This document shows positions 35,880 to 46,900 of a stretch of DNA of 64,000 bases, piece by piece. The translations under genes and the position numbers were made by a program. The notes under the pieces were generated by a model that was not told the DNA's origin, ran no database searches, and saw only the letters and a list, made by a program, of their open reading frames with translations. This stretch comes from Acidaminococcus sp. (GTDB taxonomy: Bacteria; Bacillota; Negativicutes; Acidaminococcales; Acidaminococcaceae). How positions within the stretch are numbered: the stretch's first letter is position 1; the number at the start of each line of letters is the position of its first letter. The stretch covers positions 1,818,946 to 1,882,945 of the forward strand of contig JAKVOM010000001.1 in assembly GCA_022482815.1 (NCBI GenBank), written 5' to 3'.

Positions 35880-37884
35880 ATATGCTGAATCCCAGCAGAT
35901 GGTCGATGATTTCCATGCTCCGAATGTCCCTACACTTCTGCCTTTATATCATTCCAATAGGAGAAGTTCGGGAAAGATGGATATTGCAGAACTGACTATC
36001 TCTGAAAAGGGTGAATTCCTGGAAGGCCGCTTCCTGGATGAAGGGGAGTACGTTGTTTTTCCCGTATCCGAGACTTCTGTCGTCCGTACTGCGAACCCCT
36101 GTCCACATCCTTTATTTGATGATTTTGCTTACGTAGCGGGGTCGTTTGATGATCCTGATTCTCTCAAGCACAAAATGTATTTGGAAGGGCTTGAGCCTCT
36201 TTCTGATTTTGAAAAAAAGCATCCTAACCGGACTTTCAGGGCGATTTATGATTACGTGACACGGCATGATGTAAAGCAGGATGTGCTGACTGTTATAAAA
36301 CAGACAACGGCCGGGACGGGTTATTTTCAAGGTAAAGAGAAGTCTCCTGCTGAAGGCGAGAAAAAAGGAAACTTAGACCAAATCAATTGGTATATAGACA
36401 AAAATGGAAAAACGGAATTGCATCATTTGCTGCTGCCCAAGATTTTTATTGTTTTTAAAGTGGAATTGAATGATGAGACTTCTGACAACAATCAAATGAA
36501 ACTGCTTCATCAGTTCTATATTGATTATGTAAATGCTCAGATTAAGACCGATCATTCTAAAGATGATTACTGCGACGTTTCAGGGGAAAAACAGTATTGC
36601 ATTTTTACGCATCGTGGAATCATGGGTACCGCAAAATTAATCGGAATTAGTAATCATCCGGAAACCTGGCGAGGACGTTTTAAAACCGGAGAGGAAGTCG
36701 TTCATGTCGGATATGTAACTTCTCAGAAAGTACATAACATGCTTAAATTTCTCATGGATTCTGATGCTTATAAACGTTACCTAGGAGGCAGCAGTTACGT
36801 AATTTCCTGGATGTCTCATGACCTGCTCCTGGGAGGTATGCCGATTACATCTGGCGTGATGGCAAGTGAAGAAGACGAAGATGATGAGAAAGAAGAGGAA
36901 ACCGTCCCTAGTGAAACCTATGTGTTAGGCAGTAATCGCAGCCGTTCTATCACTGATTTTGTTGCAGGTATTAAAGATATTAAGAATACAGATATCGACA
37001 ATTATTTCTGCGTGCTTATGATGGAGCAGATTAATAATGGACGTATAGCTGTAAAGTATTTCAGAACCTTTAGCAATTCTGACCTGAAAAAGAGGGTTAC
37101 AGCCTGGTTCCATGGTTTGGATTGGCCCATCTATTCTAAACAGAAACAAAAACGAATCGCAATGGCTCCATCATTGTTTTCAATTACCAATGTGCTTGTA
37201 GGAGATGACTCTGATAAAGCAATTACTGTGTCTGCCAAAAAAGAAAAAGTCAGAGTCAACTTCCTGGAAAGATTGATGGAGTGCATGCTGGAAGGAAAAC
37301 CATTGCCCAGGGATATTATGGAATTGGGATTTCAGCGAATTATAAATCCGGCTACCTTCAGATATCATTTAGGAAATGCCCATTTGGTTGTGGGGAGTCT
37401 GATTAAAAAATATGAGATGGATCATGGGACTCAAGTAGTTGATCAGGAAGGAGAACTTATCAGTATGAGTGACAGAAGCTTTATCTACGGCAGAATTCTG
37501 GCAGTGTATGATCAGATGGAAAGTTACGCGATGAAATTAAGGAGCGAAGAGAGCAGCAGTGAAAAAGCAGGGAGACCGACAAATGCCAGCAGGCTTTGGA
37601 CAGCTATGATTCAGCGCCCACAGCAGACAACCATGGAATTACAGAAACGTACACAGTACTGCAGAACTTATTTGCTTAAATCCCATAAGGGTTACGTGGT
37701 CACTCTTGATAAGATTTTGGGTGATTTGTATACAGAGATTCTTACACTGAATAAGAGTGACGCCGTAAATAATCGCCCCGTCAATGAAAATTTTATTCTG
37801 GGATTCTATTATCAAAAACAACAATTCTTTACGAAGCATGCTGACCATAAATCTGAAAATAAAACTCAGGCTGAAGAAGCTTAA
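35845..37884 (+). CDS. cas8c: Cas8c (Csd1), large Cascade subunit
   Basis: Large subunit of the type I-C Cascade, expected to recognise the PAM. 679 residues from the ATG at 35845 after AAGGAGGAATG; overlaps cas5c by 35 bp. N-terminus MNLFQALLSTYEYAE and the inner blocks RGIMGTAKLIGISNHPETWRG, YVTSQKVHNMLKFLM and TDFVAGIKDIKNTDIDNYFCVLMMEQINNGRIAVKYFR are typical for Csd1. A very acidic loop (EEDEDDEKEEE) lies near residue 345. In many I-C systems an internal start gives Cas11c from the 3' part of this gene; not verifiable here. Confidence 0.93.
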   Translation: MNLFQALLSTYEYAESQQMVDDFHAPNVPTLLPLYHSNRRSSGKMDIAELTISEKGEFLEGRFLDEGEYVVFPVSETSVVRTANPCPHPLFDDFAYVAGSFDDPDSLKHKMYLEGLEPLSDFEKKHPNRTFRAIYDYVTRHDVKQDVLTVIKQTTAGTGYFQGKEKSPAEGEKKGNLDQINWYIDKNGKTELHHLLLPKIFIVFKVELNDETSDNNQMKLLHQFYIDYVNAQIKTDHSKDDYCDVSGEKQYCIFTHRGIMGTAKLIGISNHPETWRGRFKTGEEVVHVGYVTSQKVHNMLKFLMDSDAYKRYLGGSSYVISWMSHDLLLGGMPITSGVMASEEDEDDEKEEETVPSETYVLGSNRSRSITDFVAGIKDIKNTDIDNYFCVLMMEQINNGRIAVKYFRTFSNSDLKKRVTAWFHGLDWPIYSKQKQKRIAMAPSLFSITNVLVGDDSDKAITVSAKKEKVRVNFLERLMECMLEGKPLPRDIMELGFQRIINPATFRYHLGNAHLVVGSLIKKYEMDHGTQVVDQEGELISMSDRSFIYGRILAVYDQMESYAMKLRSEESSSEKAGRPTNASRLWTAMIQRPQQTTMELQKRTQYCRTYLLKSHKGYVVTLDKILGDLYTEILTLNKSDAVNNRPVNENFILGFYYQKQQFFTKHADHKSENKTQAEEA

Positions 37885-37908
37885 TTTAGTGAGAAAGGGA
37901 GAATAAAT

Positions 37909-38766
37909 ATGTCTACATTAAGTAAAAAAATTGATTTCGTTCTGTTCTTTTCTGTAAAAGACGCTAATCCTAACGGTGACCCGCTCCTTGAAAATATGCC
38001 TCGTACGGACTATGAGGGTCACGGAGAAGTATCCGATGTCTGCCTTAAAAGAAAAATTAGAAATCGCCTCCAGGACGCAGGTTATGAAATTTTTGTCCAA
38101 GCTAATGACCGTATTGAAGACGGCATGAAATCCTTGGAAGAAAGATTCGGAAAGGAATTTACTTCTAAGCAGGATGATTCAGAAGTAAGGGAAAAGGCTT
38201 GTGAAAAATGGATGGATGTGCGGAGTTTTGGGCAGGTTATCACCTTCCAAAAGCGTTCCATCGGGATCCGCGGACCTGTTTCTATCAGTTTGGCTAAGAG
38301 CCTTGATCCGGTAAGTACTATTTCCATGCAGATTACGAGAAGTACAAATGGTATGAAAGCTGCCAAAGAAGGCGGCCGTTCCAGTGATACCATGGGGACC
38401 AAAAACTTCGTCGAATTTGGCATCTATAAAGCCTGCGGCAGCATTAACTGTTATTTTGCCGAAAAAACCGGTTTCAGTGATGAAGATGCAGAGGCAATCA
38501 AAAAAGCTTTACTGACTTTGTTTGAAAATGATATGTCAAGTGCCCGCCCTGAAGGCAGCATGGCTGTTGAAAGATTATACTGGTTCACGCATCCCAATAA
38601 GTTGGGAATTGCCTCTTCCGCTAAGATCCATAGACTGGTTACTGCAGAGAAAAAATGTGAAGGCGAGCCCAAATCTTTTGCTGATTATGAGGTATCGGTT
38701 GATGAAGAACGTCTTGCCTCCTATCAAAACCAGGGATTACAGATGGAAGTCCTGGATGGCGAATGA
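37909..38766 (+). CDS. cas7c: Cas7c (Csd2), Cascade backbone subunit
   Basis: RAMP protein that polymerises along the crRNA. 285 residues. Starts IDFVLFFSVKDANPNGDPLLENMPRTDYEGHGEVSDVCLKRKIRNRLQD, the typical Csd2 opening (quoted here in overlapping parts: SVKDANPNGDPL, then VCLKRKIRN). Later WMDVRSFGQVITF and SIGIRGPVSISLAKSLDPV are conserved. GAAAGGGAG precedes the ATG. Its stop overlaps the cas4 start by 4 bp. Confidence 0.94.
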   Translation: MSTLSKKIDFVLFFSVKDANPNGDPLLENMPRTDYEGHGEVSDVCLKRKIRNRLQDAGYEIFVQANDRIEDGMKSLEERFGKEFTSKQDDSEVREKACEKWMDVRSFGQVITFQKRSIGIRGPVSISLAKSLDPVSTISMQITRSTNGMKAAKEGGRSSDTMGTKNFVEFGIYKACGSINCYFAEKTGFSDEDAEAIKKALLTLFENDMSSARPEGSMAVERLYWFTHPNKLGIASSAKIHRLVTAEKKCEGEPKSFADYEVSVDEERLASYQNQGLQMEVLDGE

Positions 38767-39434
38767 ACACAGATTTAAAAATTTGCAATGAAACGGAGTA
38801 CCTCCAGATTGCAGGCATACAGCACTTTGTCTTTTGTCGCCGCCAGTGGGGACTGATTCATCTTGAGCAGCGGTGGGAAGAAAATTTTTTCACTGCTGAT
38901 GGAAGAATTAAACATGACAGGGTGGATCATGGACCAACTAGTGAAAAAATAGGCAGCAAGAGGGTACTTCGTTCCATGCACGTTGTTTCCCATAAACTGC
39001 AGATCCAGGGAAAATGTGATGCTGTTGAGCTTGTGGAAGATCCCGATGGCAGCTATTTCAGCAAGTATCATACGAAATATAATGTCTATCCTATAGAATA
39101 TAAAAGAGGTAAAGAAAAGGATAACGACAGCGATACCCTGCAGCTGGTGGCCCAAGCAATTTGCCTGGAAGAAATGATGGGTGTCCATATCTCTACGGGC
39201 TTTATCTATTATTTTGAGACGCGTCGGCGAAAAGAGATTGCAATCTCTGACGAATTGCGTGACAAAGTAAAAGAAATCCTTGCTGAGATGAATAAATACT
39301 ATAAACAGGCCTATGTACCCAGGGTCAAAAAGACTCGAAAGTGCAGAGCTTGTTCTCTGCAAAATATTTGCATGCCGGAACTTGGAAACGTGAAGTCGGC
39401 CAAAGCCTACATTCAGGAAGTGACAGAAGAATGA
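38763..39434 (+). CDS. cas4: Cas4 exonuclease (spacer acquisition)
   Basis: RecB-like nuclease with an iron-sulfur cluster that trims prespacers and selects PAM-containing ends. 223 residues. First cluster Cys25 in HFVFCRRQW; three C-terminal Cys in KCRACSLQNIC. Nuclease motifs: the Asp in GKCDAVELVED, YPIEYKRGKEK with the catalytic Glu-x-Lys, and LQLVAQAICLEEMM with the QxxxY-like helix. Overlaps cas7c and cas1 by 4 bp each. Confidence 0.94.
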   Translation: MNTDLKICNETEYLQIAGIQHFVFCRRQWGLIHLEQRWEENFFTADGRIKHDRVDHGPTSEKIGSKRVLRSMHVVSHKLQIQGKCDAVELVEDPDGSYFSKYHTKYNVYPIEYKRGKEKDNDSDTLQLVAQAICLEEMMGVHISTGFIYYFETRRRKEIAISDELRDKVKEILAEMNKYYKQAYVPRVKKTRKCRACSLQNICMPELGNVKSAKAYIQEVTEE

Positions 39435-40462
39435 AGCAGTTGTTAAATACGCTGTATATCACCCTGCCTGACGTGTATGTGGGAAAACAAGGAGAAACAC
39501 TGGTCGTCAAAGATGACAAAAAAGTGTTGGGCCGTGTCCCCTTGCATAATCTCGATAATGTTGTCCTTTTCAACTATGTAGGGATGAGCCCTGCACTTTT
39601 GGAAGAATGTCATGATCATGGCGTTTCAGTAGCATACCTGACTACGAACGGCCGGTTTATCGGGCGCTTTCAAGGGGCCAGTACAGGTAATATTTTGCTG
39701 CGCCGAATTCAGTACCGCGTGTCGGATGACGCTCAGCAATCACTGGCAATTGCCAGAAACATCATCCTCGCCAAGATATACAATGAAAAATGGATTTTGG
39801 AACGTTATATCCGTCAATATGGCAGCCGGATTGATACGGTGCATTTGCAAAGCGAATCTGTGCGGCTCAGCGAGAGCATCAATAATGCGAAAAGCTGCCT
39901 TACCATGGACGACTTGCGGGGAATTGAGGGTGCAGCCCAGGAAGCGTATTTCTCCTGTTTTGATGAAATGATCCTGAATCAAAAAGAAGATTTTACCTTT
40001 GATGTGCGGTCTCGCAGACCTCCGTTAAATCGCGTCAATGCGCTGCTCTCTTTCTTTTATAGTGTTATGGGAAATGATATTGCCAGTGCACTGGAAACGG
40101 TAGGACTTGACGCTTACGCCGGATTTATGCACGTAGATAGACCCGGAAGAATTTCTCTTGCTCTCGACTTATTGGAAGAATTTCGCGGCTGTATTGTGGA
40201 CCGATTCTTACTCTCTCTTATTAATAAAAAGGAGATTGCCGCAAAGCATTTTACGGTGGAATCCAGCGGTGCTGTACTTTTAAATGATGAGGGACGCCGT
40301 GAAGCATTGACGAAGTGGCGGGAAAGAAAGCTTGAAACAATTACTCATCCTTATCTTGATGAAAAAATGCCATGGGGACTGGTACCTTTTGTTCAAGCCA
40401 ATCTTTTAGCTCGCTATCTGCGAGGGGATATAGATGCCTATCCACCATTTTTCTGGAAATGA
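39431..40462 (+). CDS. cas1c: Cas1 integrase (type I-C)
   Basis: Catalytic subunit of the spacer integration complex. 343 residues from the ATG at 39431, overlapping the cas4 stop. N-terminal beta domain (LYITLPDVYVGKQGETLVVKDDKKVLGRVPLH in parts) and the C-terminal helical domain with the three metal ligands: Glu in GAAQEAYFSCFD near 180, His in GFMHVDRPGR near 236, and Asp/Glu in LALDLLEEFR near 249. Complete and apparently functional, in line with the very large array. Confidence 0.96.
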   Translation: MKQLLNTLYITLPDVYVGKQGETLVVKDDKKVLGRVPLHNLDNVVLFNYVGMSPALLEECHDHGVSVAYLTTNGRFIGRFQGASTGNILLRRIQYRVSDDAQQSLAIARNIILAKIYNEKWILERYIRQYGSRIDTVHLQSESVRLSESINNAKSCLTMDDLRGIEGAAQEAYFSCFDEMILNQKEDFTFDVRSRRPPLNRVNALLSFFYSVMGNDIASALETVGLDAYAGFMHVDRPGRISLALDLLEEFRGCIVDRFLLSLINKKEIAAKHFTVESSGAVLLNDEGRREALTKWRERKLETITHPYLDEKMPWGLVPFVQANLLARYLRGDIDAYPPFFWK

Positions 40463-40474
40463 GGTGGGAAAAAC

Positions 40475-40765
40475 ATGTATGTACTGGTTACGTATGATAT
40501 TTCCACAGAATCAAATGCCGGAAAAAGGAGACTGCGTAAGGTCGCTAAGGCATGCATGAATCGTGGACAGCGTGTTCAAAACTCAGTTTTTGAATGCAAA
40601 CTGGATGAAGCTCAATTTGTTGTATTAAAGAATGTACTTAAAAATATCATTGACCCTGATCATGACAGTTTGCGTTTTTATCGATTAAGTAAAAATTATA
40701 AAAGTCAAATCGAAACAATGGGAGTTAATCTCGCCTATGACATCGATGGAACGCTGATTTTGTAA
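40475..40765 (+). CDS. cas2: Cas2 (type I-C)
   Basis: Structural partner of Cas1. 96 residues, typical. Ferredoxin-like fold beginning MYVLVTYDISTES with Asp8, then RRLRKVAKACMNRGQRVQNSVFEC, standard for Cas2 (parts quoted). GAGGTGGGAAAA before the ATG. Last gene of the operon; 160 bp of leader separate it from the array. Confidence 0.95.
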   Translation: MYVLVTYDISTESNAGKRRLRKVAKACMNRGQRVQNSVFECKLDEAQFVVLKNVLKNIIDPDHDSLRFYRLSKNYKSQIETMGVNLAYDIDGTLIL

Positions 40766-40924
40766 AAGTGAGCAACGTGCGAAAGTGGAGTGATTGAAAA
40801 ATTGTCGGGCCATTCGCACCGGTTTTGGCAGACTTTATAAGTTAAAAATGATGTCAAAGTCTGTGTTATAAGGAAGAAGTTAAGTGAAAGCTAGGTATAG
40901 AGGATAAAACCACTATATGTAGCG
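40766..40924 (+). promoter_or_regulatory. CRISPR leader
   Basis: AT-rich 159 bp between cas2 and the first repeat, the expected place of new spacer insertion and of the array promoter. TTTATAAGTTAAAAATGATG lies at about 40836. No gene. The polarity is confirmed by decayed repeats at the far end only. Confidence 0.7.
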
Positions 40925-43900
40925 GTCGCCCCACGCGAGTGGGGCGTGGATTGAAGGATGATTTGGGTGATGAACTTGTAGGACAGGCTGGGTCGCCCCA
41001 CGCGAGTGGGGCGTGGATTGAAGGTTTAATGACGGGGAAAAGATTAAGATCTGCAAGGGTCGCCCCACGCGAGTGGGGCGTGGATTGAAGGAGCTTGTCC
41101 TGGGCATCCAGGTAGATGTGATAGCTCGTCGCCCCACGCGAGTGGGGCGTGGATTGAAGGGTCCATGGCCCTCTGTGCGTCCTTGAGCTGTCCGAGTCGC
41201 CCCACGCGAGTGGGGCGTGGATTGAAGGGTGGTAGTTGTTAATGTGTGCGTATGGTTTCCGTTTGGTCGCCCCACGCGAGTGGGGCGTGGATTGAAGGGT
41301 TTTGAGCAGTTGCCTGTGCAGTATCGCAACCTGGTCGCCCCACGCGAGTGGGGCGTGGATTGAAGGTTGGGATGCCCAGGGCGTCAGTAACGCCCTGCTG
41401 ACGTCGCCCCACGCGAGTGGGGCGTGGATTGAAGGCTCATTCTTACACCGTCTTTCTGGCCAGGTCGATGCGTCGCCCCACGCGAGTGGGGCGTGGATTG
41501 AAGGAGAATGTTGTTCTGAATACTCCAAGACAATCCCAAGTCGCCCCACGCGAGTGGGGCGTGGATTGAAGGAAGCAATAGCAACATCGTTTTTCAGTGT
41601 ACCGATGTCGCCCCACGCGAGTGGGGCGTGGATTGAAGGCGTAAGCAGAAGCGAAGCAAACAGGAACATTGATGTCGCCCCACGCGAGTGGGGCGTGGAT
41701 TGAAGGACCTCGGTTATTTTGATGACCACCCTTGCCAACTCCGTCGCCCCACGCGAGTGGGGCGTGGATTGAAGGGCGATCGGCGGCAACCCTGCCCCCG
41801 GCAAGGCGGCGTCGCCCCACGCGAGTGGGGCGTGGATTGAAGGGTTTACGTGGGGGGTGCCCAACCAGGTTAAAGCAGTCGCCCCACGCGAGTGGGGCGT
41901 GGATTGAAGGGTCGATAATGTTTTGTTTAGATTCGGCCATTGAGGTCGCCCCACGCGAGTGGGGCGTGGATTGAAGGTCGAAAACCCTGGTTAACTCTCC
42001 TCCATCATCAGGTCGCCCCACGCGAGTGGGGCGTGGATTGAAGGTTGCCGAACAGCAGCCAAGTAAAGGCATCCATCAGTCGCCCCACGCGAGTGGGGCG
42101 TGGATTGAAGGCAGTTCGATTCTCTCCATGATCAATCTCTCCTTTTGTCGCCCCACGCGAGTGGGGCGTGGATTGAAGGAATCTGGCGGACCCGACGGAC
42201 GAACAGATAGAGAGGTCGCCCCACGCGAGTGGGGCGTGGATTGAAGGTGCTGTAAGCAGAACGGACTATGCGGCATTGTATGTCGCCCCACGCGAGTGGG
42301 GCGTGGATTGAAGGTGCCATGCGCTGGGCGTTGTCCATCGCAATGAAGTCGCCCCACGCGAGTGGGGCGTGGATTGAAGGTGGTTAACGACAACGGACGC
42401 GTTGGCGCCTGCATCGTCGCCCCACGCGAGTGGGGCGTGGATTGAAGGTCGTTGAAGTAGAGCGGGTCCGTCAGCAGCTTGAAGTCGCCCCACGCGAGTG
42501 GGGCGTGGATTGAAGGGGAAATAATCTTCAATTTCCGTGATCGGAACCGCAGTCGCCCCACGCGAGTGGGGCGTGGATTGAAGGTGGTTAACGACAACGG
42601 ACGCGTTGGCGCCTGCATGTCGCCCCACGCGAGTGGGGCGTGGATTGAAGGTACTAAAGCCGTAAATTTATCGCTAGGGCTCATTGTCGCCCCACGCGAG
42701 TGGGGCGTGGATTGAAGGAGGTCGGTGAATCTAGCCACGGCGCGCACGATGGTGTCGCCCCACGCGAGTGGGGCGTGGATTGAAGGATGTATAAATCTTG
42801 CGCGCTCATTTCAGCCAGCAGTCGCCCCACGCGAGTGGGGCGTGGATTGAAGGTTTTTATCGGGCGGAAAAATGCCAAATCCATTCTGGTCGCCCCACGC
42901 GAGTGGGGCGTGGATTGAAGGCGTACTGGTTGTCCATGATTTTGAAATTCGGCAGGTCGCCCCACGCGAGTGGGGCGTGGATTGAAGGGTACTGCTTCAG
43001 TTGGGTTTTGACGGTAAACTCGGTCGCCCCACGCGAGTGGGGCGTGGATTGAAGGAATCTTTGTAGAGGCATCCTGGATTTCCCTTACCCTGTCGCCCCA
43101 CGCGAGTGGGGCGTGGATTGAAGGCTCCAAGCAGAACGGCAATGTACCAGTAGTCTGGTCGCCCCACGCGAGTGGGGCGTGGATTGAAGGTTTATAATCG
43201 CAATTATAAAGCTCCGCACTTTGGTCGCCCCACGCGAGTGGGGCGTGGATTGAAGGTCATATCAGGATAATTGTCACGCAGTTCACTGTAAGTCGCCCCA
43301 CGCGAGTGGGGCGTGGATTGAAGGTAAGGAAGAAGTCGTGGATCCGTCCAACTGGATCAGTCGCCCCACGCGAGTGGGGCGTGGATTGAAGGAAAAAATC
43401 TCCACCCCATCCCCACACGGCCATGTGTCGCCCCACGCGAGTGGGGCGTGGATTGAAGGATCTTTCAGCCGTGCCAGCTGGGCTTTGGCAGCGGTCGCCC
43501 CACGCGAGTGGGGCGTGGATTGAAGGTATATCCCATGCTGACGATGCGCTTGCCAATCTCGTCGCCCCACGCGAGTGGGGCGTGGATTGAAGGACGTGCG
43601 GTGCATATTTTTTAGATGCCAGGATGGTGTCGCCCCACGCGAGTGGGGCGTGGATTGAAGGGACAAGCCGGAACACGTTAAGATTACGCAGTGCGAGTCG
43701 CCCCACGCGAGTGGGGCGTGGATTGAAGGTTTGCAAGTTCTAGCTGGTATCTTCGTAATGCAGTCGCCCCACGCGAGTGGGGCGTGGATTGAAGGCATTT
43801 TTAACCCTCCGTGATATAATGGAGGTGGAGTCGCCCCACGCGAGTGGGGCGTGGATTGAAGGTTTGGCGATATCCGGATCCGGTTCATACAGTAATGAGT

Positions 43901-46900
43901 CGCCCCACGCGAGTGGGGCGTGGATTGAAGGGTACTCAACGGAATTTCCGGTCGTCAGGGCGTCGCCGTCGCCCCACGCGAGTGGGGCGTGGATTGAAGG
44001 AGAACTGGTTAATTTTTAACGCAGAAGTTTACCGTCGCCCCACGCGAGTGGGGCGTGGATTGAAGGTATGAACGCTCAGCAGGTAATGTCCGGCACCGAA
44101 GGTCGCCCCACGCGAGTGGGGCGTGGATTGAAGGCGTCAGCTTGTGGCTAGCTTCCCCGCCCATATCCGTCGCCCCACGCGAGTGGGGCGTGGATTGAAG
44201 GGGGCTTTTATGCTGAAAGAAATCGAACAGGAAAAGTCGCCCCACGCGAGTGGGGCGTGGATTGAAGGCTGTGGTCGGGACGGTGACGCTGACATGAGTG
44301 ATCAGTCGCCCCACGCGAGTGGGGCGTGGATTGAAGGAGTAAACGTCGGGAGGCTCTGGCTTGCAGTCTCTGGTCGCCCCACGCGAGTGGGGCGTGGATT
44401 GAAGGACCATACTCTTATACAGGCCAAGGGCACGCTTGCCGTCGCCCCACGCGAGTGGGGCGTGGATTGAAGGAGAGTCAAACTGAAATACACATCGCCG
44501 CTGCCGTGTCGCCCCACGCGAGTGGGGCGTGGATTGAAGGGTGATGTCAAAGTTGTTTTTCGGTTCAGGTCCTTGTCGCCCCACGCGAGTGGGGCGTGGA
44601 TTGAAGGTTCCCTGCCCAGGATTACAATTTCCTGCAAACCGGTCGCCCCACGCGAGTGGGGCGTGGATTGAAGGGGCTATTTTTATGCAGATGAAGGGAA
44701 AGAAGACGTCGCCCCACGCGAGTGGGGCGTGGATTGAAGGCCATGCTCATACAATCACTATCGCATCAACAGGCGGCGTCGCCCCACGCGAGTGGGGCGT
44801 GGATTGAAGGTTTAAGGAACGGGCTGTAATAGCTCCCGACTTTGGTCGCCCCACGCGAGTGGGGCGTGGATTGAAGGAAACTGAAAGACCAGGCCGGAGA
44901 CCTGAGCATCCGGTCGCCCCACGCGAGTGGGGCGTGGATTGAAGGTTATGAGTGGTCCGGGGACCTGGAACAGGCAGGCGTCGCCCCACGCGAGTGGGGC
45001 GTGGATTGAAGGCTGCTTCGTGACGTACGTGCTGATGACTTGCTCGTAGGTCGCCCCACGCGAGTGGGGCGTGGATTGAAGGTCCTGGAAACGGTGGTAC
45101 ATGTCGTTGAGTGCTGTCGCCCCACGCGAGTGGGGCGTGGATTGAAGGATCTTCATCCACCAGGCTCTTCCCGATGAAGCCTGTCGCCCCACGCGAGTGG
45201 GGCGTGGATTGAAGGAACCTGGATGATCTCTCAGGAATGTATTTCTTCGGGTCGCCCCACGCGAGTGGGGCGTGGATTGAAGGTTCTCAGCTGGCGTTAG
45301 CATCTTGTTGAAGGCCGTCGCCCCACGCGAGTGGGGCGTGGATTGAAGGCATTTTTAACCCTCCGTGATATAATGGAGGTGGAAGTCGCCCCACGCGAGT
45401 GGGGCGTGGATTGAAGGCATTTCGTAGGATCTGGAATCTCTGGACTGCATGAGTCGCCCCACGCGAGTGGGGCGTGGATTGAAGGTTTTTATCGGTCGAA
45501 AGAACGCAAAATCAATCCTGGTCGCCCCACGCGAGTGGGGCGTGGATTGAAGGGTACTACAGCTGGCACTGTGCCCATGCGCCGGCATGTCGCCCCACGC
45601 GAGTGGGGCGTGGATTGAAGGCTGTCGATGGTTGCCCGGCCAGCCTGGCTCTTATGTCGCCCCACGCGAGTGGGGCGTGGATTGAAGGAGAATCAATCCG
45701 GATGGCACCCGAACCCCGTACATGTCGCCCCACGCGAGTGGGGCGTGGATTGAAGGATGCTGCATCCTCCTTATATCCTGGACGTCTTGAGTCGCCCCAC
45801 GCGAGTGGGGCGTGGATTGAAGGTATGACGCTCCCGATCATGCCTGAAACGGTGGAAGTCGCCCCACGCGAGTGGGGCGTGGATTGAAGGACTTCTGGCG
45901 GCCAGCCAGGCAGCATGATCTTTGGTCGCCCCACGCGAGTGGGGCGTGGATTGAAGGAATGGCGTCAAGCATGGAAATCGTGGACTTGATGAAGTCGCCC
46001 CACGCGAGTGGGGCGTGGATTGAAGGTTGTATAACCTGGCCACGAAGGCTGTGGCAAACAAGTCGCCCCACGCGAGTGGGGCGTGGATTGAAGGTTGCCG
46101 TTATCGCCGAAACAGCCATGGTAGTGGGCTGTCGCCCCACGCGAGTGGGGCGTGGATTGAAGGAATGTGTTCCCCTTCTTCTTCAAGCGCTTTCATGTCG
46201 CCCCACGCGAGTGGGGCGTGGATTGAAGGATATAATGGGAGGGGCCTTGCGGCCCCTGCTTTTAGTCGCCCCACGCGAGTGGGGCGTGGATTGAAGGGAT
46301 CTCTTTATAACCTGCGTTGTTGAAAACCGGCGTCGCCCCACGCGAGTGGGGCGTGGATTGAAGGCTGTTCCCGGTCTTTATCCCCCCCGTCGTTATCCGT
46401 CGCCCCACGCGAGTGGGGCGTGGATTGAAGGTTCCAGGCATTTAATGGCCTTGTGAATATCCTTGCGTCGCCCCACGCGAGTGGGGCGTGGATTGAAGGG
46501 TCCACAATAATCAGCACGGGCGGCGCCAGGCTGCGGTCGCCCCACGCGAGTGGGGCGTGGATTGAAGGCTACAAAATTCCACCATTTTGCACCCCCTTAC
46601 GGGTCGCCCCACGCGAGTGGGGCGTGGATTGAAGGCTTTCAGCTTTTTCAGGGCCGGGACCTCAAATTTCGTCGCCCCACGCGAGTGGGGCGTGGATTGA
46701 AGGATCGTCGGCGATCCAGTCACCACATCGCAAGGCAAGTCGCCCCACGCGAGTGGGGCGTGGATTGAAGGGATCTCTTTATAACCTGCGTTGTTGAAAA
46801 CCGGCAGTCGCCCCACGCGAGTGGGGCGTGGATTGAAGGATCCTCCTTTTAACGTTTAAACCGTATAGTAATTAGTCGCCCCACGCGAGTGGGGCGTGGA